Of a stretch of 12,458 nucleotides of DNA, positions 1 to 6,963 are shown piece by piece. The notes below the pieces were generated by a model, which was not told the DNA's origin, made no database searches, and saw only the letters and a list, made by a program, of their open reading frames with translations. Numbering within the stretch: the first letter of the stretch is position 1; each line of letters begins with the position of its first letter. Both the position numbers and the translations under genes were made by a program. This DNA comes from Candidatus Sifarchaeum subterraneum (lineage in GTDB: Archaea > Asgardarchaeota > Sifarchaeia > Sifarchaeales > Sifarchaeaceae), in assembly GCA_016292335.1 (NCBI GenBank), contig JAECRX010000181.1, positions 1 to 12,458 on the forward strand, in the 5' to 3' direction.

Positions 1-386
1 GGCTCTTTGGCTCTATCGATCATACCGAATGCTAATTTTTCTTTATTGCAAAACTTTTCAATCCAATCTTTTAATTCATTACTAAATTTAAAATTAATAC
101 CTGATCTTTTAGTAGGATCGTATTTCATTATTTCAATCATTGCTCTTGCCATATGATCTGATGCGCCAAATTGAGGATAGGATGGTATGAATAATTTATT
201 GTTTACAACTGTAATTCTACCAGGAATTGATGCTACATCAGATGGCTGTTTTGCATTTTTCAAGGCATAAACGAGATTAATTCGAACTTCTGGAAGTAAT
301 TTATAAAAAAAATTATCATTTTCTAGAATCAGTAACGCGCGACATAAATTTCCTAGGACTAAATCTTTTTCATCATTAAAATCCAT
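1..386 (-). CDS. ThiN-domain thiamine-phosphate synthase-like protein (partial, C-terminus off window)
   Basis: The reading frame opens at ATG 386-384 and stays open to the left edge (128 complete codons). The translation resembles the archaeal ThiN family (thiamine-phosphate synthase, the non-ThiE type that joins the pyrimidine and thiazole halves of thiamine). Family-like blocks are LLPEVRINLVYALKNAK, DVASIPGRITVV, QFGASDHMARAMIEIMKYDP and RSGINFKFS. The first residues already match the start of the ThiN domain, so no ThiD kinase or DNA-binding domain is fused at the N-terminus; this looks like a stand-alone ThiN. An AGGAG lies about 9 nt before this ATG; the ATG at 390-388 is in another frame and stops after four codons. 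The gene is separated from ndk by 120 nt with two hairpins, so it may be a separate transcript. ThiN domains also serve as ligand-binding parts of regulators, so enzyme activity is inferred. Confidence 0.75.
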   Translation of the reverse strand, partial: MDFNDEKDLVLGNLCRALLILENDNFFYKLLPEVRINLVYALKNAKQPSDVASIPGRITVVNNKLFIPSYPQFGASDHMARAMIEIMKYDPTKRSGINFKFSNELKDWIEKFCNKEKLAFGMIDRAKE

Positions 387-428
387 TCATTTCTACTCCT
401 GAGAATATTGAAATGTTTTAAAATATGC

Positions 429-443
429 GGCCCAAAATGGGTC
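429..443. other. Small hairpin between ndk and thiN-like gene
   Basis: GGCCC at 429-433 can pair with GGGTC at 439-443 (one G-T wobble) around an AAAAT loop. It lies in the 120-nt gap between the two minus-strand genes, close to the inverted repeat at 453-476. It may belong to the leader of the thiN-like gene or the 3' end of the ndk transcript. Confidence 0.3.
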
Positions 444-452
444 TGTTTCTGG

Positions 453-476
453 AATTCTTTTTATCAAAAAAGAATT
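453..476 (-). terminator. AT-rich inverted repeat after ndk, possible operon terminator
   Basis: AATTCTTTTT at 453-462 is perfectly complementary to AAAAAGAATT at 467-476, with a 4-nt loop. On the minus strand it lies about 30 nt after the ndk stop codon and includes a T run in its 3' arm. Position and composition suit transcript 3'-end formation for the rpl7ae-rps28e-rpl24e-ndk operon. Archaeal terminators are often only T-rich stretches, so the hairpin itself may not be essential. Confidence 0.4.
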
Positions 477-506
477 TTGTGCATTCTAAGATTACAATAA
501 AAATTT

Positions 507-962
507 CTACTCGGAGTATAACCAATCTTCATCTACTTTTTTGTATGAAAGAATTTCCTCTTCTGAGAAATAAAGTGAAAGTTCTTTAATAGCATTTTCT
601 GGGGAATCAGCGGCATGTACTATGTTTCTCTCAATGAACATAGCAAAATCACCTCTAATAGTTCCTGAATTTGCCTCTACCGGGTTAGTTGCACCAATTA
701 AATTTCTGATAACTTTCACTGCTTCTTTTCCATCAATCACCATTACTAAGCTCGGGGCACTTGTCACATAATTTATCAGACTTTTAAAAAATTCCTTTTC
801 CCTATGGATTTCATACTGTTTTTCTGCAATTTCTCTTGTTACTTGTATCATTTTCATTGCAACTATTTTGAGTCCTTTTTTTTCAAGTCTTGAAATGACT
901 TCACCGCATAACCCTCTTACAACGCCATCAGGTTTTATCATAAGAAAAGAACGCTCTATCAT
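507..962 (-). CDS. ndk: Nucleoside diphosphate kinase
   Basis: This 151-residue protein is a full-length nucleoside diphosphate kinase, the cytosolic enzyme that passes the gamma phosphate of ATP to NDPs and so balances NTP pools. The N-terminus ERSFLMIKPDGV is the family opening, and NIVHAADSPENA carries the catalytic histidine (H116) that is transiently phosphorylated. The nucleotide-binding stretch GATNPVEANSGTIRGDFA (residues 90-107) is intact. Start ATG 962-960 follows a GAGGGGAG SD. It is the last gene of a minus-strand operon, 20 nt downstream of rpl24e. In many archaea ndk follows rpl7ae, rps28e and rpl24e in this order, so the context supports the call. I see no missing catalytic residue. 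Confidence 0.97.
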   Translation of the reverse strand: MIERSFLMIKPDGVVRGLCGEVISRLEKKGLKIVAMKMIQVTREIAEKQYEIHREKEFFKSLINYVTSAPSLVMVIDGKEAVKVIRNLIGATNPVEANSGTIRGDFAMFIERNIVHAADSPENAIKELSLYFSEEEILSYKKVDEDWLYSE

Positions 963-982
963 TTCGTCTCCCCTCTTTAAAT

Positions 983-1165
983 TCAGGTTTTACCATAGTG
1001 TTTGGTCCATTTCAATTTTCGAGGTTTTCTTTTCAACTTTAGTTGATTTTTTCTGCATTTTGATGAACAAAAATGGAGTACTGACCCATCATTGCGGACG
1101 TACATCATACCTGTTCCTGGTTGAATTTCATAGCCACAAAATGAACATACACGGATTCTGACCAT
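983..1165 (-). CDS. rpl24e: Large ribosomal subunit protein eL24
   Basis: This 60-residue protein is the archaeal form of eL24, a zinc-binding protein of the 50S subunit. The zinc ribbon is complete: C7 and C10 in CSFC, then C33 and C37 in HFCSSKC. A basic tail follows (KRKPRKLKW, residues 46-53), as expected for rRNA contact. The length fits archaeal homologues, which lack the long C-terminal extension of eukaryotic L24. ATG 1165-1163 is preceded by AAAGGTG, 10 nt upstream of the start when measured from its GG. It lies 27 nt downstream of rps28e and 20 nt upstream of ndk in one transcriptional unit. Confidence 0.95.
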   Translation of the reverse strand: MVRIRVCSFCGYEIQPGTGMMYVRNDGSVLHFCSSKCRKNQLKLKRKPRKLKWTKHYGKT

Positions 1166-1192
1166 TGGTAAAACACCTTTCTAAAGGATGTA

Positions 1193-1408
1193 TTAGGGTG
1201 CTTTGATTTTTCTAGCTTCTCTTTCGGTTTCCTTAAGCATTAATATGTCGCCTATTCGTATTGGTCCCTTTACATTCCTTGTCAAAATACGTCCTTTATC
1301 TCTCCCTTCAAGAATTCTCACACGAACTTGGACAATCTCTCCTGTAACGCCCGTTCTGCCAACAACTTGGATTACTTCTGTTTCTGTGGTTCTATCTTCA
1401 TAACTCAT
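1193..1408 (-). CDS. rps28e: Small ribosomal subunit protein eS28
   Basis: This 71-residue protein matches the eS28 family, a small OB-fold protein of the 30S subunit located near the mRNA exit region. The C-terminal family signature ETEREARKI (residues 60-68) is clear, as is the core GRTGVTGEIVQVRVRILEG. Its start codon overlaps the last base of the rpl7ae stop codon (TAATG), and there is no strong SD of its own, only a purine-rich GAGTTGAG. It is therefore probably translated by coupling to rpl7ae, giving matched output of the two ribosomal proteins. No unusual residues were seen. Confidence 0.95.
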   Translation of the reverse strand: MSYEDRTTETEVIQVVGRTGVTGEIVQVRVRILEGRDKGRILTRNVKGPIRIGDILMLKETEREARKIKAP

Positions 1409-1779
1409 TATTTACTCAACTCGTTTAATTTTCTCGTGATAGAGTTAATTAACTCTTCGGCATCGCCTGGTTCAACTATGCAGACTGCTGCTGCAGGAAC
1501 CTCAATACCAACTGCAGCTCCCAGCTTTTTCTTGTCCGGTACATAAGTATAGTGTGTTTTCTTTTCTACAGATAATAGCGGGAGATGCATTACAATTTCA
1601 GGGGGGTCAACGTCTTCTGCAATGACAACTAACTTTGCAATTCCCCGTTCTAGGGCTTTAGTTGTTTCATTAGTGCCTTTTCTAACTTTTCCAGTGTCTC
1701 TTGCGATTTCCAACGCTTCATAGGTATCATCTGCTAATTCCGAGGGCACTTCAATTCTCACGTGTGGGCTTTTTGACAA
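1408..1779 (-). CDS. rpl7ae: Ribosomal protein eL8/L7Ae, kink-turn RNA-binding protein (TTG start)
   Basis: This 123-residue protein is archaeal L7Ae. It is a 50S subunit protein and also the core protein of box C/D and H/ACA guide RNPs and of archaeal RNase P, in each case binding kink-turn RNA. The RNA-binding loop KGTNETTKALERG (residues 34-46) and EDVDPPEIVMHLPLL are typical. The start is a TTG at 1779-1777: no ATG is available there, and a near-perfect AGGAGGTG SD (1794-1787) lies just upstream. The SD directly abuts a hairpin with tandem G-A pairs that looks like a kink-turn (1795-1819, separate entry), suggesting that L7Ae represses its own translation. It heads the operon rpl7ae-rps28e-rpl24e-ndk and overlaps rps28e by one base. 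Confidence 0.97.
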   Translation of the reverse strand: MSKSPHVRIEVPSELADDTYEALEIARDTGKVRKGTNETTKALERGIAKLVVIAEDVDPPEIVMHLPLLSVEKKTHYTYVPDKKKLGAAVGIEVPAAAVCIVEPGDAEELINSITRKLNELSK

Positions 1780-1786
1780 AAATTAA

Positions 1787-1819
1787 CACCTCCTTCTGAC
1801 GGATTTCACCGTCATCATC
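1787..1819 (-). promoter_or_regulatory. Putative kink-turn leader element and SD of rpl7ae
   Basis: Read on the minus strand, TGACGG (1814-1809) pairs with CCGTCA (1802-1797) around the 6-nt loop TGAAAT. Both strands continue with GA on the side away from the loop: GA at 1816-1815, preceded by a 3-nt GAT (1819-1817), and GA at 1796-1795. This is the arrangement of a kink-turn: non-canonical stem, tandem sheared G-A pairs, three-base bulge. It can equally be read as a perfect C box (ATGATGA, 1818-1812) facing a near D box (CAGA instead of CTGA, 1798-1795). The outer stem is weak (about two pairs) and would use the first bases of the SD AGGAGGTG (1794-1787). L7Ae bound here would cover the ribosome-binding site. 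Autoregulation of archaeal L7Ae through a leader kink-turn is known; its presence here is inferred from sequence. Confidence 0.6.
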
Positions 1820-1913
1820 AATCATCAATTATCAAATCTTATCTCAGAGAGTGATACAAGAATATGATTTTTGAACCTTTTGGTTGAGTAACAATCTTTC
1901 TCTTGGACGGAAT

Positions 1914-2012
1914 GTGAACTACCACCCAACAAGTTAAGTGGCTTCCTGATTCATTCATTCCCCAGCGGGACATGTCCAACAGGCTCTACGGGCAGTTCCT
2001 GCCCTGAATCAG
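1914..2012 (-). mobile_element. Remnant TnpB (IS200/IS605-type) right end with omega-RNA scaffold
   Basis: Read on the minus strand, CTGATTCA (2012-2005) pairs perfectly with TGAATCAG (1953-1946). Inside lies the hairpin GGGCAG-GAA-CTGCCC (2004-1990), followed by GTAGAGCC, the palindrome GGACATGTCC and CGCTGGGG. Directly after the closing stem comes GAAGCC, then CCACTTAAC pairing with GTTGGGTGG (1941-1922), then GGTAGTTCAC ending near 1914. The order (GAGCC, TGTCCCG, TGGGG, TGAATCAGGAAGCC, hairpin, GTAGTTCAC) matches my recollection of the 3' ends and omega RNAs of TnpB elements. Two pairs of the terminal hairpin are G-U only if the minus strand is transcribed, which favours this orientation. 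No tnpB ORF remains upstream (higher coordinates), so this is a relic or a non-autonomous end. Confidence 0.6.
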
Positions 2013-2110
2013 CTGTTTATTGTTTACAGAATTGGAATTGGCGGATGTGACCTCAGCTCAATTCAAAGATCTATAGGAAAAAAGAGATTTAAAAATGTTG
2101 TGAAAAACTG
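2013..2110. other. Intergenic segment without recognisable gene
   Basis: About 100 nt between the TnpB-like end and the fni terminator. On the minus strand a short frame near 2060-2025 reads IELRSHPPIPIL followed by a stop. This could be the last codons of a vanished tnpB, since TnpB proteins often end in a short proline-rich tail, but the stretch is too short to be sure. I see nothing else. Confidence 0.25.
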
Positions 2111-2145
2111 AAAAAAAGCAATTCATTCACCCTACAAATAGGGTG
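2111..2145 (-). terminator. Hairpin terminator downstream of fni
   Basis: On the minus strand a perfect 7-bp stem CACCCTA/TAGGGTG with a TTTG loop (2145-2128) is followed about 10 nt later by seven consecutive T (2117-2111). It lies about 80 nt after the fni stop, at the end of the ATPase-fni unit, and nothing else on that strand needs it. Confidence 0.55.
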
Positions 2146-2224
2146 GTCTTCTTGCCAGCTCTGTTATAAATCATTCTTTTCGATTTTTTTTAAGAGATTT
2201 CTCTTCTTTAATTTCAAAGATTGA

Positions 2225-3322
2225 TCATTTAAGTTTTTTTAGAAACTCTGGGCATCTGATTTTTAACCATTCAGCAGTTTTCCCTGTTATAACAATGGGT
2301 GCATTTCTCAGATCTGAGATACTCTTTGACCCTGTCAAAAACATAACTATCTGGAGCTGTTTCATTAAGCTTGTTAATGTATGGGACAACATTTTTAGAT
2401 TCCCTTCATAGCTGTGAGCGAGTAAGGGGTGAGCAATTCCAGCACATGTGGCCCCTAATGCAATTGCCTTTGCTATGTCCAATCCTGATCTAACTCCACC
2501 AGTTGAAATCACAGGAATATTCGTTGCAGTAGCTACTTCGACTGTACTAACTGCCGTGGGGATTCCCCAGTCCCAAAAAATATTGGCGTTTTCTTGTTCA
2601 GCATTTGCTCTATATGATTCAACTGCTACCCAACTGGTTCCCCCCGCACCTCCAGCATCTATTGCGTGAACTCCTACTTTTTCCAAGGCAATTGCATCCT
2701 CCTTAGCAATACCGGATCCCGTCTCTTTTGCAATCACGGGGATATCCAAGTTATTTACTAATTCATGAATAGCAGCTAAAACTCTCCGATATTTTGCTTC
2801 TCCTTCTGGCTGTAGTGCCTCTTGTGTTGCATTTAAATGGACTGCTAAGGCATCTGCCTGTATCATCTCTGCAGCAATTTTTGCTTCTTTCAAGCCAATA
2901 GTTCCCTCAGATAGTTGAGGAGCTCCGATATTTCCAATAATTAATGCACTTGGAGCATATTCTCTGACTATACTATAGGTATCAGATAAACTCGGGTTTT
3001 CAATTGCTGCTCTTTGGCTTCCTACATTCAGGCCAATATTTAACTCTTGAGCAACGATTGCAAGGTTTTTATTTATCTTTTTTGCAATAGGTGTACCACC
3101 TGTCATGCCAGCAATGATTATTGGGGCTGAGAGTTTATGTCCTAAAAAGTCAGTTGTATAGTCAATTTCTGCGAGATCAATTTCTGGAACAGCTTTGTGA
3201 ACAAATTCAATATCTTCCCAGCCAGCGGTTTTAGTGCGTGCCTGAATATCTTTATCTAAACAGATCTGAATGTGTTCTAACTTCCTCTTTTTGGTTATTT
3301 CATGTCCGTTTCTCTTTTTCAA
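2225..3322 (-). CDS. fni: Type 2 isopentenyl-diphosphate delta-isomerase (FMN-dependent)
   Basis: This 365-residue protein is a type 2 isopentenyl diphosphate isomerase, a soluble TIM-barrel flavoenzyme that interconverts IPP and DMAPP using reduced FMN. It feeds isoprenoid and archaeal ether-lipid synthesis. Family blocks appear in order: RKLEHIQIC (13-21), MTGG (73-76), GSQR (101-104), HLNATQE (162-168, with the conserved active-site glutamine), KETGSGI (199-205), DAGGAGGTSW (222-231), WGIPTA (252-257) and STGGVRSGLD (273-282, phosphate binding). The start is TTG 3322-3320, preceded by GGTGA that overlaps the stop of the upstream ATPase gene; no ATG or GTG gives a complete N-terminus. The gap to the ATPase stop is only 7 nt, so the two genes are cotranscribed. 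Length is normal for the family. Confidence 0.96.
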   Translation of the reverse strand: MKKRNGHEITKKRKLEHIQICLDKDIQARTKTAGWEDIEFVHKAVPEIDLAEIDYTTDFLGHKLSAPIIIAGMTGGTPIAKKINKNLAIVAQELNIGLNVGSQRAAIENPSLSDTYSIVREYAPSALIIGNIGAPQLSEGTIGLKEAKIAAEMIQADALAVHLNATQEALQPEGEAKYRRVLAAIHELVNNLDIPVIAKETGSGIAKEDAIALEKVGVHAIDAGGAGGTSWVAVESYRANAEQENANIFWDWGIPTAVSTVEVATATNIPVISTGGVRSGLDIAKAIALGATCAGIAHPLLAHSYEGNLKMLSHTLTSLMKQLQIVMFLTGSKSISDLRNAPIVITGKTAEWLKIRCPEFLKKLK

Positions 3323-3329
3323 TTACTTT

Positions 3330-6176
3330 TCACCAAAAGTTCATTTGTCTTTTTTCCATTTCTTCACTGAGTTTTTTCCCAAACACTTTTCTTAATTCTT
3401 CTACGATAACAACCGTTCCAGCAATGCCTGTGACTACCAGCCAATCTATTGGATTAAGAACTGTTGTCTTGAAGAAGAAATTGATAGGAGCAACGTAGAT
3501 TACAACAAACTGTAAACCTATTGAAGCGATCACTGCAGCCAATAAATACCAGTTAAATGTTTTTACCTTAAATAAAGATTTTCTAACATCACGACAATTG
3601 AAGACATTGAACATCTGGAACATTACTAAGGTGGTAAAGGCCATAGTCCGAGCTCTGTATACTAGGCTAGTATCCGTTGTGACCGATCTCAGGTATAATA
3701 TACTTTCCGCTACCCGCAATTCATATACAAAAATGAACAAAGTTCCTATAGCCATAGTAATGGCTACAGTGAGCATACTGAGTAATTCATTATTCGTGAT
3801 TACAGGTTCATTGGGATCGCGTGGATGTTGTTTTATTATTTCTGGATCAGACGGTTCTAACCCCAATGCCATGGCAGGGAGGCCATCCGTAACCAAATTT
3901 ATCCACAAGATCTGAATTGCAATTATTGGAAGTGGTAATCCCAGTAAAATACCTATAAATACAACCAATATTTCACCAATATTACTAGAGATCAAATATC
4001 GGACAAATTTTTTCATGTTCGAGTAGATCGACCTACCTTCTTCAATTGCATTGACGATCGTCGCAAAGTTATCGTCTACAATCACCATGTCTGATGATTC
4101 TTTGGCAACGTCTGTTCCGGTAATGCCCATTGCAACGCCAATATCTGCATTTTTGAGGGCTGGCGCATCATTTACTCCATCACCCGTCATCGCGACAATG
4201 TGTCCTTTTTTCTGTAGTGCCTGTAGTATTCGTGCTTTGTGTTCTGGAGATGTGCGAGCGAAAACTACTGCATCTTCAAGTACTTTTTGAAGCTTGTAAT
4301 CGCTCATCTTGTCTACTTCACGTCCTGTGTAGCTGATTTCTTTACCAGTAGCATCTTCCAGTAAACCTAATTCTTTGGCTACAGCTATTGCAGTGTTCAT
4401 GTGATCTCCAGTGATCATCATTATCCTAATTCCAGACATCTTGCACAGTGCAATGGCTTTTTTCGCTTCTTCTCTAGGGGGATCAATCATTCCTGCAAGT
4501 CCCACAAAAACCAGATCTTTTTCAACAGTTTGTTCCTCAAAGTCTTCCATGGTAGGAGGTAATTCTCTAAAAGCCATTGCTAGAACTCGAAGGGCATCAT
4601 TGGTCATTTGTTCATTGGCTTTCAAAATTTCTTCTTTATCTTTTTCAGTTATTTCCTGTATTTGATTGTATTTATATATATAGGAGCAAAGATCGAGGAT
4701 TACATCAGGAGCACCTTTTACATTTGTTTCTCTTGCACCGTTCATCTGATTTATGGTAGACATTCGCTTTCTTTCAGATTCAAATGAAATTTCGCTTATC
4801 CGATGGTATTGATCTGCGATTTTTTCTTTCCAAATGCCTGTTTTGGCTGCAAAAACAACCAAAGCTCCCTCTGTGGGATCTCCCACAATATTCCATTTTG
4901 TATCTTCATCAGATTTTGATGAGGTGGATGAATTTCCCGATGAGACCAGATAGGCATCATTACATAAGGCTGCTATTTTTGCTAAACGAATGATGTGATC
5001 ATCATTTTGATAATCAATTGGAACATTGTTTTGGTAAATTTTGCCAGTTGGTTCGTAGCCAACTCCAGAAACATCATATATTTGACCATTGGTGAAAATT
5101 TTTTGCACAGTCATCTCATTTTTTGTTAAAGTACCTGTTTTATCAGAACAGATTACCGTAGCACTGCCCAATGCCTCAACTGCCGGGAGTTTTCGAATGA
5201 TAACATTTCGTTTGGCCATTCTTATGACTCCTAAAGCGAGCGATATCGTTACAACTGCAGGTAAACCCTCTGGAACTGCTGCGACTGCTAAGCTTACTGC
5301 AACAATGAACATATCCAAAATTACTTTTTCTGTTTTTTCTGCTGAAAAAAATATTCCACTAACAAATACAATAGTACAAATAATGATAACTGCTATACCT
5401 ATCCATTTTCCTAGACCGCGGAGTTTTGATTGAAGAGGCGTCTCTTTCTCTTCGGCAGTTTGAATCATTTCAGCGATCTTTCCTATTTCTGTATTGGAAC
5501 CTGTCGCAATTACAACGGCTTTGCCTCGGCCGTTAGTTACAATGGTACCCATGAATGCTTGATTCTTTTTTTCAGTGGTAGGTAATTTTTCATTGGCTAA
5601 GGCATCAGTGGTTTTTTTAACTGGAACACTTTCCCCTGTCAAAGCACTTTCATTTATTTTCAGACCAACAACTTCAATAAGACGCACATCGGCTGGTATA
5701 AAAGAGCCGGTTTCAAGGAGTACAATGTCACCTGGAACTAGTTCTTGAGAGTTGATCTCTTGGATATGCCCCCCTCTCACAACCGTTGCCTTAGGTGCTG
5801 CAAGTTGCCTGAGGGATTCCAGTGATTTTTCTGATTTATTCTCTTGTACCACTCCTAAAATTGAGTTGAGAACAACAATCGAAGCAATTGTTATTGCATC
5901 GATTAACTCTCCAAAAAGCACGCTAATGGCGATGGCAGCTAAAAGTAGATAAATTAAATAATCTTGAAATTGCTCAATGAACATGTGAAAGATCGTTTTT
6001 CTTTTTCTTTCTACAAGCTCGTTGGGACCGAATATCTTTTGTCTTCTTTGGACTTCAAGCTCACTTAAGCCTTTTTCGCTTGTCTTTAGGCTTTTCATTA
6101 CATCTTCAGATGATAAAGCATGAGGAAGAAGATTATTTTTTGTCACCTGAGAGGAAAAAGTGGTATTTTGTGACAA
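3330..6176 (-). CDS. P-type cation ATPase, Ca2+-pumping P2A (SERCA-like) type
   Basis: This 948-residue membrane protein is a P-type ATPase that couples ATP hydrolysis to cation export, most likely Ca2+. An N-terminal cation-ATPase domain (about 20-80, with GLSELEVQRRQKIFGPNEL) precedes membrane segments M1 and M2. The actuator loop has TGES (180-183). M4 has the PEGLP ion-site motif (302-306). The phosphorylation site DKTGTLT starts at D345, the nucleotide domain has KGAPD (487-491), the hinge is TGDGVNDAP (664-672), and M5/M6 carry SSNIGE (730-735) and NLVTDG (760-765). These ion-site residues (E303, N732, E735, N760, D764) fit a Ca2+ pump. Further membrane segments close the C-terminus. 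The start is TTG 6176-6174 after AAGGTGG; the first internal ATG would cut into the N-terminal domain. fni follows 7 nt downstream. Mn2+ or other cations cannot be excluded. Confidence 0.92.
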   Translation of the reverse strand: MSQNTTFSSQVTKNNLLPHALSSEDVMKSLKTSEKGLSELEVQRRQKIFGPNELVERKRKTIFHMFIEQFQDYLIYLLLAAIAISVLFGELIDAITIASIVVLNSILGVVQENKSEKSLESLRQLAAPKATVVRGGHIQEINSQELVPGDIVLLETGSFIPADVRLIEVVGLKINESALTGESVPVKKTTDALANEKLPTTEKKNQAFMGTIVTNGRGKAVVIATGSNTEIGKIAEMIQTAEEKETPLQSKLRGLGKWIGIAVIIICTIVFVSGIFFSAEKTEKVILDMFIVAVSLAVAAVPEGLPAVVTISLALGVIRMAKRNVIIRKLPAVEALGSATVICSDKTGTLTKNEMTVQKIFTNGQIYDVSGVGYEPTGKIYQNNVPIDYQNDDHIIRLAKIAALCNDAYLVSSGNSSTSSKSDEDTKWNIVGDPTEGALVVFAAKTGIWKEKIADQYHRISEISFESERKRMSTINQMNGARETNVKGAPDVILDLCSYIYKYNQIQEITEKDKEEILKANEQMTNDALRVLAMAFRELPPTMEDFEEQTVEKDLVFVGLAGMIDPPREEAKKAIALCKMSGIRIMMITGDHMNTAIAVAKELGLLEDATGKEISYTGREVDKMSDYKLQKVLEDAVVFARTSPEHKARILQALQKKGHIVAMTGDGVNDAPALKNADIGVAMGITGTDVAKESSDMVIVDDNFATIVNAIEEGRSIYSNMKKFVRYLISSNIGEILVVFIGILLGLPLPIIAIQILWINLVTDGLPAMALGLEPSDPEIIKQHPRDPNEPVITNNELLSMLTVAITMAIGTLFIFVYELRVAESILYLRSVTTDTSLVYRARTMAFTTLVMFQMFNVFNCRDVRKSLFKVKTFNWYLLAAVIASIGLQFVVIYVAPINFFFKTTVLNPIDWLVVTGIAGTVVIVEELRKVFGKKLSEEMEKRQMNFW

Positions 6177-6264
6177 AGAGGAGCCACCTTGAATTTGAAA
6201 TTCTGTGCAAATAGATAATTATAACTAACTTTCCTTAACGAAGACGAACGTTTAAATTACAACA

Positions 6265-6299
6265 GCAATGTTCTTTAAATGCTTTTTTATTGCAATGTT
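6265..6299 (-). promoter_or_regulatory. Candidate ATPase promoter with flanking 8-nt direct repeats
   Basis: A TATA-like TTTAAA (6274-6279) lies about 100 nt upstream of the ATPase start. It sits between two copies of AACATTGC (minus strand; GCAATGTT on plus at 6265-6272 and 6292-6299), spaced 27 nt start to start. A second TTTAAA-like box lies nearer the gene at 6251-6256. The repeats could be operators for a regulator of the pump, but this is inference from spacing only. Confidence 0.35.
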
Positions 6300-6544
6300 T
6301 CCTCTTCTCTCAAATCATGCATTTTCAGAGGATTTTGTTTGGATTCTCACTATATCTGACGATATTATTAATTATGTAATTGAATGTTCTTCCATAGATC
6401 TTAATAAGATCATTGCATAAATTACTTTTTACTTGATTAATAACTATCCATTTATGCTTAACGTATAGTTTTATTCAATAATATCCAAAGTTTAATCGAA
6501 ATCTAAAGGTTTATGTCCACGGAATTCTTTTGTAGGAGCTGAAG
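6300..6544. other. AT-rich intergenic region between PIN gene and ATPase promoter
   Basis: This is the rest of the 368-nt gap. It holds one small perfect hairpin, GATCTT-AAT-AAGATC at 6397-6411, and several T-rich runs on the minus strand suitable for transcript ends after the PIN gene. I find no open frame, RNA gene or mobile-element signature in it. Confidence 0.5.
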
Positions 6545-6949
6545 TTAAATATATCCTTCTAAGACTAAATGTGATTTTTGTCTCACAAAAATAACTGGTA
6601 TCTCTTTCTTTCTAAGTTTTCTTCTCAATTCCTTATCATTGGTTGCAACAATTGCATTTAACTGTTTTGCGGCCCTAATTATTGCATCATCGATTTTTTC
6701 ATTCTCATTCAGTTCAAATTTTGTTTCTTTTAAGCTTCTGGCGAATTTTAATGCCAGCTCTATCTTATTTTTCAATTTTTCTTTTCCATCAGCAAATAAT
6801 TTTTCTAGTTCTTCAAAAATAAAGGATGGAACAATGAGTTCGTAATTTTTGTTTTCGATTATCCGATTTACTTCTGAATAAATATCAATTTTAGGGATTT
6901 CAAAGAGAGTTATAAGAAAATTAGCATCAAGAATTATTTTAACTTTCAT
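6545..6949 (-). CDS. PIN-domain ribonuclease, Fcf1/Utp24-like archaeal type
   Basis: This 134-residue protein is a PIN-domain metal-dependent endoribonuclease. The acidic residues are visible: D8 in IILDANFL, E46 or E47 in SFIFEEL, D87-D88 in KIDDAII and D105 in ATNDKELRRKL. The ending IPVIFVRQKSHLVLEGYI is typical of the archaeal group related to eukaryotic Fcf1/Utp24, which cleaves pre-rRNA. A role in rRNA processing fits its place beside aif2g and rps6e. It starts at ATG 6949-6947, 14 nt after the aif2g stop, with no clear SD of its own, so it probably depends on coupling with aif2g. VapC toxins share the fold, but no antitoxin gene is adjacent and the context argues against a toxin. Confidence 0.88.
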   Translation of the reverse strand: MKVKIILDANFLITLFEIPKIDIYSEVNRIIENKNYELIVPSFIFEELEKLFADGKEKLKNKIELALKFARSLKETKFELNENEKIDDAIIRAAKQLNAIVATNDKELRRKLRKKEIPVIFVRQKSHLVLEGYI

Positions 6950-6963
6950 TTCTAATCATGTTT

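Noticed and set aside
6545..6949. VapC-type toxin
   Set aside because: No antitoxin gene is adjacent, and the sequence and its place beside aif2g fit the Fcf1/Utp24-like archaeal group.
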